Below are positions 16,662 to 25,044 of a stretch of DNA of 64,000 bases, one piece after another. The translations under genes were made by a program, and so were the position numbers. This DNA comes from JBQTKD01 sp963703165. GTDB taxonomy: Bacteria > Actinomycetota > Actinomycetes > Sporichthyales > Sporichthyaceae. The stretch is from assembly GCA_963703165.1 (NCBI GenBank), contig OY969798.1, forward strand, positions 4,898,001-4,962,000, written 5' to 3'. Within the stretch, counting starts at the first letter, position 1; each line of letters begins with the position of its first letter. Under the pieces are notes generated by a model, which searched no databases, was not told the DNA's origin, and was given only the letters and a program-made list of their open reading frames with translations.

Positions 16662-18082
16662 CACGCCGAGACGCCGTAGTCCTTGAGGAACACCCCAAAG
16701 ATGTCCTCCCCGCCCTCGCCGCGGACGATCGGGTCGTAGACCCGGGCCGCGCCGTCGACGAGGTCGAGCGGGGCGTGGAAACCCTCCTCGTGCAGGCGGG
16801 CCTTGGTCGGGTGCGGGCGCTCGTCGGTGATCCAGCCGGTGTCCACGGCGGTCATGAGGATGCCGTCGGACTCGAACATCTCCTGCGCGCTGGTGCGGGT
16901 CAGCATGTTGAGCGCGGCCTTGGCCATGTTGGTGTGCGGGTGCCCGGGGCCCTTGTAGTTGCGGGCGAACTGCCCCTCCATCGCCGACACGTTCACGACG
17001 TACTTCCGCCGCGCCTTCGCCGCCGCCATCGCCGGTCGGAGCCGGGAGACGAGGATGAACGGCGCCGTCATGTTGCACAGCTGGACCTCGAGCAGCTCCA
17101 GCGGATCGACGTCCTGTACCGCCTGCGTCCAGCTGTTCACCGACGCCAGGTCCGGCACCAGCCCGCCCGCGTCGATCGCGGTGCCGCTCTCGACGCGCTC
17201 CAGCGACGCCGAGTGCGCCTTCAGCGACAGGGCGGTGAGCACGTCGGGGGAGAGCGGGTGGCTGGTCAGTGCGGAGAGTTCCTGGGGGTGCGCCCCGACG
17301 CCCTTGGACAGCGCGATGACGTCCGGCAGCGGACCGTCGGGCAGCGGGGCGGACTCCGCGGCCACGAGGTGCGCGTACGAGCCCGGGCTGCGCTTCACGG
17401 TCTGCGCGGCGTTGTTGATGAGGATGTCCAACGGTCCGGCGGCGGCGACCTCGTCGGCCAGGGCGACGACCTGGGCCGGGTCGCGCAGGTCGATGCCGAC
17501 GATCCGCAGCCGATGCAGCCAGTCCGCGCTGTCCGGCAGGCCCGCGTACCGGCGGACGGCGTCGCTGGGGAAGCGGGTGGTGATCGTCAGGTGGGCGCCG
17601 TCGCGGAGCAGGCGCAACGCAATGTGCATCCCGATCTTCGCCCGCCCGCCGGTGAGCAGCGCGGTCCGGCCGGTCAGGTCGGTGCGGGCGTCACGACGGG
17701 CGTGGCTGAAGGCCGCGCAGGACGGGCACAGCTGGTGGTAGAACGCGTCGACCTCGACGTAGCGCTGCTTGCACAGGTAGCAGGACCGGGCCTTGCGCAG
17801 GACTCCTGCCAGCGGTGCCTCGGTGGCCGTGGACAGGTGCAGCCCCTCGGTCTCGTCGTCGATGCGGCCCGGGGCACCAGTGGCGGTCGCCGCGGTGACG
17901 GCGTCGTCGTGGGCGCGTTCCTCGGCCCGGCGGGCCTTGCGGCGGTCCACCTTCAGCCATTTGAAGAAGCCGCCGACGGCGTGCTTGACCGTCTCGACGT
18001 CCGGGTGGTCCGGGGGCAGCTGCTGGACCTCGCCGAGCACCGCCAGGGCGTCTGCGAGGCGCTGCGGATCGATCCGTTCCAT
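16658..18082 (-). CDS. Atypical short-chain dehydrogenase with N-terminal Cys4 motif
   Basis: 474 residues. An N-terminal ~130-residue extension carries CYLC-K-Q-R and, 16 residues on, CPSC, a probable zinc knuckle (about 102-125). The Rossmann domain follows: TALLTGGRAKIGMHIALRLL and DILINNAA. The catalytic region reads YVVNVSAMEGQ then HPHTNMAKAALNML: Ser and Lys are kept, but the usual Tyr four residues before Lys is Thr. So either chemistry differs or another Tyr (in NYKGPG) serves. Probable NAD(P)-dependent oxidoreductase with unknown substrate; operon with the next gene. Confidence 0.85.
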   Translation of the reverse strand: MERIDPQRLADALAVLGEVQQLPPDHPDVETVKHAVGGFFKWLKVDRRKARRAEERAHDDAVTAATATGAPGRIDDETEGLHLSTATEAPLAGVLRKARSCYLCKQRYVEVDAFYHQLCPSCAAFSHARRDARTDLTGRTALLTGGRAKIGMHIALRLLRDGAHLTITTRFPSDAVRRYAGLPDSADWLHRLRIVGIDLRDPAQVVALADEVAAAGPLDILINNAAQTVKRSPGSYAHLVAAESAPLPDGPLPDVIALSKGVGAHPQELSALTSHPLSPDVLTALSLKAHSASLERVESGTAIDAGGLVPDLASVNSWTQAVQDVDPLELLEVQLCNMTAPFILVSRLRPAMAAAKARRKYVVNVSAMEGQFARNYKGPGHPHTNMAKAALNMLTRTSAQEMFESDGILMTAVDTGWITDERPHPTKARLHEEGFHAPLDLVDGAARVYDPIVRGEGGEDIFGVFLKDYGVSAW

Positions 18083-18195
18083 GGGCGAAGTTTGCTGGTC
18101 GTCGGCGCGCGACGGCCAATCGAGGGCCCGGTCACGTCAAGATGGGCAGCAACGGACCGCCGGTGGCGGTGCTCCGGTCGGGAAGGGTGGACGCG

Positions 18196-18483
18196 ATGCG
18201 GCCCCTGGTGTCGGTGCTTCTGATCGGTACAGCCGCGTTCGTGCTGCTCTCCCGGGTCACCACCCGGGGCGGCAGCAAGCGTGAGCCGGTCCAGGTCGAC
18301 AAGAAGGCACTGCGGGGCGGTCGGATCAAGTTCAGCATCGGCATCGGACTGCTCGGCGTCGCCCTGGTCCTGTTCCTGATGGACGTCCGGGAGATCTACA
18401 TCACCGCCTGTTACATCCTCGGCGCGGGCCTCCTCGCCCAGGGTTACCTGCAGGAGTTCCAAGCCCGCCGCGGGCGCCGTTGA
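18196..18483 (+). CDS. Small two-helix membrane protein
   Basis: 95 residues. Helix one MRPLVSVLLIGTAAFVLLS (1-19), basic loop, then FSIGIGLLGVALVLFLMDV and IYITACYILGAGLLAQGYL, so two to three membrane segments with a basic C-terminus. ATG 18196 is preceded by GGGAAGGGTGG. Function unknown; divergent from the dehydrogenase and upstream of the tRNA cluster. Confidence 0.65.
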   Translation: MRPLVSVLLIGTAAFVLLSRVTTRGGSKREPVQVDKKALRGGRIKFSIGIGLLGVALVLFLMDVREIYITACYILGAGLLAQGYLQEFQARRGRR

Positions 18484-18582
18484 GGCCCTCGGTCACGGTC
18501 GTGTCGAGGCCGCTGCGAGCGCCCCGTCGGATGGGATATGGTTCCACCTGCACCGCGGGGGCGATGAGTCCCAGCGGATCGC

Positions 18583-18655
18583 GCGGACGTGGCTCAGTTG
18601 GTAGAGCATCACCTTGCCAAGGTGAGGGTCGCGGGTTCGAATCCCGTCGTCCGCT
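18583..18655 (+). tRNA. tRNA-Gly (anticodon GCC)
   Basis: Acceptor arms GCGGACG / CGTCCGC, anticodon stem-loop ACCTTGCCAAGGT, T-loop GGGTTCGAATCCC. CCA is not encoded. Confidence 0.97.
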
Positions 18656-18680
18656 CGAAGATTCTTCGAGGCAGTGCAGC

Positions 18681-18706
18681 GGGGGCTGTCGGTAACGGCA
18701 GGCCCC
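18681..18706 (+). terminator. Hairpin after tRNA-Gly
   Basis: GGGGGCTG and CAGGCCCC form an eight-pair stem with one mismatch between tRNA-Gly and tRNA-Cys. No T-run. Confidence 0.4.
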
Positions 18707-18719
18707 GATTGCGTCGCAG

Positions 18720-18791
18720 GGCCGGTTGGCCGAGTGGCTTAGGCAAGGGCCTGCAAAGCCCTGTACGCGGGTTCGATTCCCGCACCGGCCT
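18720..18791 (+). tRNA. tRNA-Cys (anticodon GCA)
   Basis: Acceptor arms GGCCGGT / ACCGGCC, anticodon arm AGGGC-CTGCAAA-GCCCT, T-arm GCGGGTTCGATTCCCGC. Confidence 0.97.
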
Positions 18792-18803
18792 CGTAGAAAT
18801 CCC

Positions 18804-18878
18804 GGGCGTTTAGCTCAGCGGGAGAGCGCTTCCCTGACACGGAAGAGGTCACTGGTTCAATCCCAGTAACGCCCACCA
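18804..18878 (+). tRNA. tRNA-Val (anticodon GAC), CCA encoded
   Basis: Acceptor arms GGGCGTT / AACGCCC, anticodon arm CTTCC-CTGACAC-GGAAG, CCA at 18876-18878. Its 3' half recurs in part at 19625-19651. Confidence 0.97.
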
Positions 18879-18990
18879 GACTCTGGCGATCTGTGTTCGC
18901 GGAAAGCGCGAACCGGATCGTCTGGTCATTTAATGGCGACGCTCCGCCCCCGCGGCGGGGGCTCCGCCCCACGCCCCCTGGCTCCGCCTG

Positions 18991-19306
18991 TCAGGCGCGT
19001 CGGTAGATGTCTCGACGGTGGGCGATGTCTACGACCAGCACCACACCGGTGCCAACGGTCTCGCCGTTCGCGTCCGGGTCGTCGTAGTGGATCTCGTAAA
19101 GGATCCGGTAAGTGCCGCGGCGCGCTGACCAGGTGCCCACGAGTTCGCGCTGCAGTTCGTGACCGACCCGTTGAGGCGTCCGCAAGAGGTCGCCGTGGAG
19201 GAACTTGAGAGCTGCCTACGGCTTCTGGAAGCCGTTCGGCCAAGGCCCGAGCCGCAGTCGCGGTGACGGAGAGCCGATAAGGCGTCGGCGACGAATCGCC
19301 GGTCAG
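18991..19306 (-). pseudogene. RelE/ParE-family toxin, frameshifted and without a normal start
   Basis: First part reads PYRLSVTATAARALAERLPEAV; the frame is lost near 19204-19212; the rest reads KFLHGDLLRTPQRVGHELQR and ends LVVDIAHRRDIYRRA, the C-terminal strand of RelE toxins. The codon overlapping the antitoxin stop is CTG rather than ATG/GTG. Together this suggests an inactive mRNA-cleaving toxin. It belongs with the antitoxin remnant just upstream. Confidence 0.75.
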
Positions 19307-19576
19307 CGGTCTCGGGCCATCAGTGCGCGCAGTTGGTCGGGGTCGAGCACCTCGCCACGGGCGACGGCGTCCTTCGACCGGCGCAGGCGGTTCATCGTGT
19401 CCGGGTCGGAGAGGACATCGAGTGTCTCCTCCAGCGAGGCAAGGTCGGCCGGGCTGATGAGCACAGCGGCCGGAACTCCGTTGCGGGTGATCACCACCCG
19501 CTCGTGGGTGCCCTCTGACCTGGTCCACTACTGCCGACAGTGTGTTCTTCACCGTGGCAAGCGGAAGAATCATCAT
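19303..19576 (-). pseudogene. RelB/Phd-type antitoxin, frameshifted
   Basis: Frame one MMILPLATVKNTLSAVVDQV is a Phd/YefM N-terminus. An extra base in the GGG run at 19511-19513 shifts the frame; the second frame continues RVVITRNGVPAAVLISPADL and ends DPDQLRALMARDR. Removing one G restores a ~90-residue antitoxin. It would bind DNA and neutralise the adjacent toxin if intact. Confidence 0.75.
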
Positions 19577-19624
19577 GGCTAGAATGCTGGCCTTTTCATC
19601 GTTTCGTGCCAAGAGCGAGCGACT

Positions 19625-19651
19625 CTCTGACACGGAAGGCGTCACTGGTTC
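19625..19651 (+). repeat. Partial copy of tRNA-Val(GAC), candidate attachment-site remnant
   Basis: 27 bases matching 24 of 27 with tRNA-Val positions 18832-18858 (core TGACACGGAAG and GTCACTGGTTC). Same orientation, 793 bases away, enclosing the decayed toxin-antitoxin pair. This is what a degenerate att repeat left by a tRNA-targeting element would look like. Confidence 0.6.
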
Positions 19652-19729
19652 GCAGCTGCTGCCGGTCGAAGGACGTGTGGGTGACGCTGGCCAAGAAGGC
19701 GCTGGGGCAGTTCTGAGTACTGTGCACCG

Positions 19730-20581
19730 CTAGTCGGCACGCAGAATTTCTTCGATCGCCTCGATGTCCCGAGCAGCCGCGAGCCGGCTCAGCAGCCCGA
19801 CGACCGATGCCTCGGACTCGAGGGTCGGACGCATCGCAGGGGTCTGGCAGAGGGCGTCGAGAAGGCGCTGGGTGCCGAGCAATGCGAGCTCGGGAAGGTC
19901 GCCTTCCCAATTGGTGCTCGCCACGGCGATGTATCGATCGAACCGCGTCCGGGTTGCCCACTCCAGACCTATCGCTTCGAAGCTCCCGCCGAGTGCGCCG
20001 TTCCATGAGCCCCAAGGCTCCGTCGAGTTTGCAGTGAGCCCCACCCTGATCGATGAAATCTCGTCCCAGGCCGTCCGACGACGGCTGATGGGAGCTCGTC
20101 CGTCGCCGCCGTAACAGTTGAGTCCGGTGGCCTCGAGTTGGATGGCATAGGGCATCGAAGCCAGCCGACGATGCGGACGACCGAGCCACAACCGCCCTCG
20201 ATCGACCTGGAGCGCACCCCACTGCTCCACCCGTTCGGCCATGCCGTCAATGTACGAGTCGTCCGTCGCGGAACAACGGACAAGCGCGGTCCCGTCTGCT
20301 CGCGGTGTAACCGCGGGCAGACCGGCGCCACTTAGTCGTCGTACGACCGCCGGAGCAGGAAGCGGTCTGCCCGCCTCTGACTCCGGCGAGACGCGAACAC
20401 CGACGAAGGGCATCGCCAGGCTTACCGGGGCCCCGATCGCATAGGCCTCGGTCGCGGAATCGATCAGGAGGTTGAGCCCGCCGATCCACAGCACGACGAG
20501 CGCGGCGAACGTCAGCCACTTGGCATGACGAGCTGCCCAGTCCTGCCTGGGATCAGTGTCGCGCCTCAGGTGGTGACTCAA
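19730..20581 (-). CDS. Hypothetical single-pass membrane protein
   Basis: 283 residues. One N-terminal membrane helix (WLTFAALVVLWIGGLNLLI, about 22-40), then an extracellular domain with no recognised family; a Trp-rich stretch EPWGSWNGALGGSFEAIGLE lies near residue 190. TTG start at 20581 is the first in frame and has no clear SD, so the start is uncertain. Lower GC-skewed codon use than neighbours is not obvious. It lies just beyond the tRNA-associated scar and may belong to the same accessory stretch. Confidence 0.6.
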   Translation of the reverse strand: MSHHLRRDTDPRQDWAARHAKWLTFAALVVLWIGGLNLLIDSATEAYAIGAPVSLAMPFVGVRVSPESEAGRPLPAPAVVRRLSGAGLPAVTPRADGTALVRCSATDDSYIDGMAERVEQWGALQVDRGRLWLGRPHRRLASMPYAIQLEATGLNCYGGDGRAPISRRRTAWDEISSIRVGLTANSTEPWGSWNGALGGSFEAIGLEWATRTRFDRYIAVASTNWEGDLPELALLGTQRLLDALCQTPAMRPTLESEASVVGLLSRLAAARDIEAIEEILRAD

Positions 20582-20814
20582 TACGCGGGCCGGCCCAAGA
20601 CCCGTCGGCTGAGAGGTACGAAAGCAACAGAAGTGGCACCCGCCGGCGGGTGGAGTGCACCACCAGTTGCCTTTGTACCTCTGGGCCTACAGTGCCGGCG
20701 TCCCGGCAGTCGATTGTGGCTCGTCCCAAGAAATCAGCCGAACGGTTGGCAACCGCCACGTGCGCTGCGGAGTCGAATGACCACAGGTCGCGACGAAGCC
20801 CGGAGTTCACCGCA

Positions 20815-21486
20815 TTGCGCGAGCCGAAGCACGCCACCGTCATCGCCTACGTGGCGGCTCGCCATCGCCTCGACGGGCACCGCCTCGGCCGCGACGGGGG
20901 GGGCGACTTCATCCTGGGCAAGTCCAACAAGGCCACGACGACGAGCCTCGAGAACACCGGGGGCGTCGCGCTGTCGCTGAAGAGCAAGTCAGGCTCCGCG
21001 CCGCTGGCCGTCTCGTCCTCGACGAAGGTGAGCAGGCTGAACGCCGACCAACTCGACGGACTTAATTCCACCGCCCTGCAGAACCAGGCGCAGCACTCCT
21101 GGGTGCCGGCAGCTTCGAGTGTGCAGAACGGCACCCCGATGTCCTGGGACGTGCCGACGCTGCCGAGCGGCCCTTACCTGGCGTGGCTTTCCGCCACCGT
21201 CAACTTCTCCCTGAAGCCGTCCACAGTCACCAGCACGGCGACGTGTGACCTCAAGAACGGCGACGATGTCGTCGTGGGCACCATCTCCGGTGAAACGACC
21301 CGTACCGGGACAGCGCGCATGTCCGGGAACTGGGCGGTCACCAACCCCGGCGACCTGACGTTGAGCTGCACCGGCAGCGACGATGGTGCGCCCGACCCGA
21401 TGCACTTCTGGACGCCGCAGCACGTCAGCCTCACTCTGCTGAAGGTCGACAAGACCCTCAGCACCGCCCTGACGCCGCTGTCCTGA
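20815..21486 (+). CDS. Secreted protein with a frame-disrupted signal peptide
   Basis: The mature part (from DFILGKSNKATTTSLENTGG) runs 190 residues and includes STKVSRLNADQLDGLNSTAL, a motif seen in actinobacterial surface and phage-tail-like proteins, then a beta-rich C-terminal domain. The start TTG gives MREPKHATVIAYVA, but the hydrophobic part of the signal, LAIASTGTASAATGG, is in the +1 frame. Two indels, near 20873 and in a run of eight G at 20896-20903, cancel out and keep the ORF open while garbling about 11 residues. Correcting both gives a normal signal peptide with an ASA-type cleavage site. Confidence 0.6.
   Translation: MREPKHATVIAYVAARHRLDGHRLGRDGGGDFILGKSNKATTTSLENTGGVALSLKSKSGSAPLAVSSSTKVSRLNADQLDGLNSTALQNQAQHSWVPAASSVQNGTPMSWDVPTLPSGPYLAWLSATVNFSLKPSTVTSTATCDLKNGDDVVVGTISGETTRTGTARMSGNWAVTNPGDLTLSCTGSDDGAPDPMHFWTPQHVSLTLLKVDKTLSTALTPLS
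20896..20903 (+). repeat. G8 homopolymer at the signal-peptide/mature junction
   Basis: Eight consecutive G in the coding strand, where six (or nine) are needed to join the signal-peptide frame to the mature frame. Candidate slippage tract or sequencing artefact. Confidence 0.6.
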
Positions 21487-21516
21487 CCCGCGAGCGGGCA
21501 CTGATTCAATCGCCCG

Positions 21517-22449
21517 ATGCGAGTGACCGTGTTCGGCGCCGGCGGGGTCGGTGGGTACCTGGCTGCCAAGCTCGGTGCTGCCGGGAACTGCGAGTTGAGC
21601 GTGGTGGCTCGCGGGGCGCACCTCGACGCCATCCGTGCGGACGGGTTGTACCTCAACAGCATCGACGGCGACGCGCATGCGCGGGTTCGGGCCGAGGAAG
21701 ACCCCGCGGCCATCGGTCCGGTGGACGTCGTGCTGTTCACGGTGAAGACGCAGCAGGGCGGGGCGGCGGTCGAGTCGCTTCGTCCGCTGCTCGGACCGGA
21801 GACCGTCGTGGTCACCCTGCAGAACGGTGTCGACGCACCGGGGATCGTCTCCCAGGTGGTCCCGACCGAGCGGGTGTTGCCCGGCACGGTCTACGGCTTC
21901 CTCGCCATCGACTCCCCGGGCCGGATCCGGCACTCCGGAGTACCCGCGCGGTTCATCTTCGGTGAGGCCGGCGGGCGCGACACCGGCCGTGCCAAGCCGA
22001 TCGGCGACGTGCTCACCGGTGCCGGGATCGACTGCACGGTCTCGCCCACGATCGAGGTCGACGTGTGGCGCAAGTTCGTGCTGATCGCGGCGGTGGCCGG
22101 TGCCACCGCGGCGTCCCGAGCCGAGATCGTCGACCTGTGGGCCGACCCTGCCACCACCGAGGTCGTTGAGGCGCTCCTGGCCGAGGCAGCCGCAGTTGGG
22201 CGCGCGAGCGGCGTGGACCTGCCCGACGACCTGGTCACCGTGATTCTGGGGATGCTGCACACCATCGGCCCGGGGAACACGTCCTCGCTGCATCGCGACC
22301 TCGAGGCCGGTCGCCCGAGCGAGTTGGAGTCACTGTCGGGGGCGATCGTGCGGCTGGCCGCGCAGCACAACGTGGATGTCCCTGTCACCCGCACCGTCTA
22401 CGGCCTGCTAGTGCCCTGGGAGCGGCGTAACGCCACCGCGGCCGGCTGA
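21517..22449 (+). CDS. panE: 2-dehydropantoate 2-reductase
   Basis: 310 residues. Rossmann start MRVTVFGAGGVGGYLAAKLG for NADPH, VVTLQNGVDAPG hinge, and the C-terminal catalytic Lys region DVWRKFVLIAAVAGATAASR. Converts ketopantoate to pantoate for coenzyme A synthesis, though paralogues with other 2-oxoacid substrates are common in actinobacteria. No CoA-pathway neighbours, so the substrate is by family only. Confidence 0.88.
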   Translation: MRVTVFGAGGVGGYLAAKLGAAGNCELSVVARGAHLDAIRADGLYLNSIDGDAHARVRAEEDPAAIGPVDVVLFTVKTQQGGAAVESLRPLLGPETVVVTLQNGVDAPGIVSQVVPTERVLPGTVYGFLAIDSPGRIRHSGVPARFIFGEAGGRDTGRAKPIGDVLTGAGIDCTVSPTIEVDVWRKFVLIAAVAGATAASRAEIVDLWADPATTEVVEALLAEAAAVGRASGVDLPDDLVTVILGMLHTIGPGNTSSLHRDLEAGRPSELESLSGAIVRLAAQHNVDVPVTRTVYGLLVPWERRNATAAG

Positions 22450-22522
22450 TGCGACGACGATCTCTGACGGCGAGCGGCGTGCCTGAGCGGTCTGCGAACC
22501 TCTGCGGCCTAGCGTCCGAGGC

Positions 22523-23269
22523 ATGCGCGACGAGGCGAAGCGGGCGCGGTGGGAAGCTCGGACGGAGCTTCCCCTCATCGTTCTCGCCGTCCTGTTCCTC
22601 GGCGCCTACGCATGGCCGATCCTCGACCGCGACCTCCCGGACTCGGCGGGTGATCTGTGTCGAGCGGTCAACGTCGTCGTGTGGGTCCTGTTCGCACTCG
22701 ATCTGGCTGTGCGGTTGACCCTGGCGACCCATCGGGTGCGGTTCCTGTGGGGTGCATGGCTCGACGTGATCACGCTCGCCCTGCCGATGCTCCGACCCTT
22801 GCGTGCATTGCGCGCCGTGGTTGCTCTCAACATGCTCGCTCGGCGGGGACACAACTTCGCGCGCGGACGGGTAGTGGTAGCCGTCGCCTCAGCGGTCTCC
22901 GTCGTCGGTTTCGTCGCTGCCCTCGCGATGCTGGACGCGGAGCGGACCAACCCGGACGCCAACATCGAGTCCTTCGGCGACGCGGCGTGGTGGGCGGCGA
23001 CAACGGTCACGACGGTCGGATACGGCGATCGCTACCCGACCACGACACAGGGACGGTTTGTCGCGGTGGGGCTCATGGTCACCGGTATCGCGCTCCTCGG
23101 TGTCGTGACCGCCGCACTGGCCTCATGGTTCGTGGAGAAGATGAGCGCCGTCCAGGAAGCCGAACACCGAACCGAGCAGGAGATCGCCGACCTGACCGCG
23201 GAGATTCGCGCACTTCGAGAGGCGGTAGCGGGTGGACGATCGGATGTCCGGAGTGAGACGCCGGGCTGA
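22523..23269 (+). CDS. Voltage-gated-like potassium channel
   Basis: 248 residues. Several membrane helices, an arginine-bearing S4-like segment (RPLRALRAVVALNMLARR, about 92-110), a pore helix and the K+ filter TTVGYGD in TTVTTVGYGDRYPTTTQGRF, then a final helix and a coiled-coil tail (about 205-240). Forms a tetramer in the membrane. The gene starts 73 bases after panE; no partner is seen. Confidence 0.88.
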   Translation: MRDEAKRARWEARTELPLIVLAVLFLGAYAWPILDRDLPDSAGDLCRAVNVVVWVLFALDLAVRLTLATHRVRFLWGAWLDVITLALPMLRPLRALRAVVALNMLARRGHNFARGRVVVAVASAVSVVGFVAALAMLDAERTNPDANIESFGDAAWWAATTVTTVGYGDRYPTTTQGRFVAVGLMVTGIALLGVVTAALASWFVEKMSAVQEAEHRTEQEIADLTAEIRALREAVAGGRSDVRSETPG

Positions 23270-23323
23270 CCACCAGGCCACGGCCTGACGGCGGGCCGGT
23301 GAGGCACCGTCAGAACCAGTGGG

Positions 23324-23572
23324 TCAGCAGCACCCGCTGCCTGACGCGCCCGACATGGCGGGGTCGCGACCCAGCAGGTCGCCGCTGATGAAATCTCTGG
23401 TCTTGCGGGCGGCGCCTTCGTTGACGCCGAGCCCGATCTCGATGGCCGCGGCGATGTCGTCCTCGAGCACCGATGCCACGCGGGCACGGCCCAGGTGATG
23501 CTCCAGGCACGGGCGGCAGTTGGCGGCGGCTGACGCCCCCAGTGCAACGAGAATGCCGGTCTGATCGTCCAT
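23324..23572 (-). CDS. Carboxymuconolactone-decarboxylase/AhpD-like small protein
   Basis: 82 residues. The core ILVALGASAAANCRPCLEHH contains the CxxC of AhpD-like proteins followed by His, a redox-active disulfide and proton relay in that family. The C-terminus ends GSGCC, an unusual pair of cysteines. Short relative to AhpD but normal for stand-alone CMD-domain proteins. Role probably peroxide or organic-hydroperoxide metabolism; inference from family. Confidence 0.8.
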   Translation of the reverse strand: MDDQTGILVALGASAAANCRPCLEHHLGRARVASVLEDDIAAAIEIGLGVNEGAARKTRDFISGDLLGRDPAMSGASGSGCC

Positions 23573-23640
23573 GGCAGGCGACCATACTCCCGCGCGCGCA
23601 CCACGCGACGCCCGATGCTGCCTGACGGCAGGTCATGTTC

Positions 23641-24471
23641 TTACCGGGCCGCGCCACTTCGTTCGTACGGGATCTTCTCGCCCGCCTTGATCGCCAGCGG
23701 CAACCGGTTCTCCGCGGGCGGCAGGGGGCAGGTGGCCAGGTCGGTGTACGCGCAGGGCAGGTTCGTCGCGCGGTTGAAGTCCACCGTCACCGTGCCGTCC
23801 GCCGCGGGTTCGCCCAGGTCCAGGATGCGGTTCGCGGCGTAGGTCGTCACCCCGGACGTGGCATCGGTGAACAGCGCCATCACGTGGCCGGGCACGTAGG
23901 CGGGGAACACCGTGAGGGCCAACGACTGCCCGTCGAGTTCGAACTCGACCCGGCCCGGGGCGTCGTAGACATGCTGCAGGTTGTCAACCGCCGCGCCGAC
24001 GGTCGTGGGCCGCGGCTCGTCGAATGTGACGTAGCGGCCGGTCGTGACCCAGCGCGGGTCCGGCGCGTACGCCGGGGTCCCGGCGAACGCCGTGCGGATC
24101 GGCGCATCCGGGTGCCGTGGGCGGACGATGTCGTACCCGCCACGCTTGGCGACCTCGATCATCGCGTCGCCCCAGACCGCGTTGACGCTCCCGCGTTCCG
24201 GGATCACGCCGAAGAGGTGCTCCCCGGTCAGGGTGACACCGTCGAGGGTCAGCGCCTCGCCGTCGTCGAGGACGACGCGGATTCCCCCCGGCCCGGTCGA
24301 CCAGGTGCCGGGTGCGTCGGGGAAGCGGGTCGGGTTCTCGTCGAGCCAATGCAGGCTCGTGACGGCGAGGAAGCCGTGGCGGTCGGCCAACCGCGCCTCG
24401 TGCTGCCGGTGCCAGTCGTCCCACTCGGCAGCGAAGGTCTGGAGGTCGGTGGTCGCGTCCTGCACGGTCAC
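23641..24471 (-). CDS. DUF1684 family protein
   Basis: 276 residues beginning with GTG behind AAGGAG. Recognised by FLAVTSLHWLDENPTRFPDA near residue 30 and the C-terminal FNRATNLPCAYTDLATCPLP followed by NRLPLAIKAGEK, the conserved block of DUF1684. No transmembrane segment. Biochemical role unknown; in the same direction as the MaoC and acyl-CoA synthetase genes upstream, consistent with one transcription unit. Confidence 0.9.
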   Translation of the reverse strand: MTVQDATTDLQTFAAEWDDWHRQHEARLADRHGFLAVTSLHWLDENPTRFPDAPGTWSTGPGGIRVVLDDGEALTLDGVTLTGEHLFGVIPERGSVNAVWGDAMIEVAKRGGYDIVRPRHPDAPIRTAFAGTPAYAPDPRWVTTGRYVTFDEPRPTTVGAAVDNLQHVYDAPGRVEFELDGQSLALTVFPAYVPGHVMALFTDATSGVTTYAANRILDLGEPAADGTVTVDFNRATNLPCAYTDLATCPLPPAENRLPLAIKAGEKIPYERSGAAR

Positions 24472-24494
24472 AGCTGCTCCTTCGTCGGCGTGGT

Positions 24495-24974
24495 CTATCG
24501 GCCGAACAGCATCGATGCGGTCGACATTCCCTGAGGGCGGCGAAGCATGATGTTCACGGCGAGCAGCGACAGGACCGTCGTGCCGTCCTGGTTCACGCCC
24601 TCCATGAGGGTCTTCACGACGCCCCGGTCCGGCTTGGAGCGCGACGGTGCGGCGTAGGTGACGGTCGCGCTGTAGGTGATGCGATCGCCGACGCGTACCG
24701 GAGCCAGCCACTTGAGGTCCTCCAGGCCGGGGGAGGGCAGGCTGGACTCGACGAAGAAGTAGTTCCCGACCGCCGCGCGCATCGCGGCGGAACCCACGTG
24801 CCACCCGCTCGCGATCAGCCCACCGAGGGGTCCGGCCTCCGCTGCGGCCTTGTCGACGTGGAACGGCTGCGGGTCGAACTTCTCGCCGAACGCGACGATC
24901 TCGTCCTCGGTGAACTCGGTCGTTCCCAGTGGGAACGTCCTGCCGAGTTCGTAGTCCTCGAAATAGAGAGTCAC
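24495..24974 (-). CDS. MaoC-like (R)-hydratase, hot-dog fold
   Basis: 159 residues, GTG start. The hydratase motif is seen in FGEKFDPQPFHVDKAAAEAG (Asp and His catalytic pair) followed by GGLIASGWHVGSAAMRA. Likely hydrates an enoyl-CoA during fatty acid or side-chain degradation. Lies between the DUF1684 gene and the acyl-CoA synthetase, all co-directional, with an enoyl-CoA hydratase nearby. Confidence 0.9.
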   Translation of the reverse strand: MTLYFEDYELGRTFPLGTTEFTEDEIVAFGEKFDPQPFHVDKAAAEAGPLGGLIASGWHVGSAAMRAAVGNYFFVESSLPSPGLEDLKWLAPVRVGDRITYSATVTYAAPSRSKPDRGVVKTLMEGVNQDGTTVLSLLAVNIMLRRPQGMSTASMLFGR

Positions 24975-25044
24975 GAGCGAACCTCCGGGGCGAGCAGTGG
25001 GCGGGTCCCGTCCTCACCGTGCGACGGGCCCCGCTCATCCCGGC

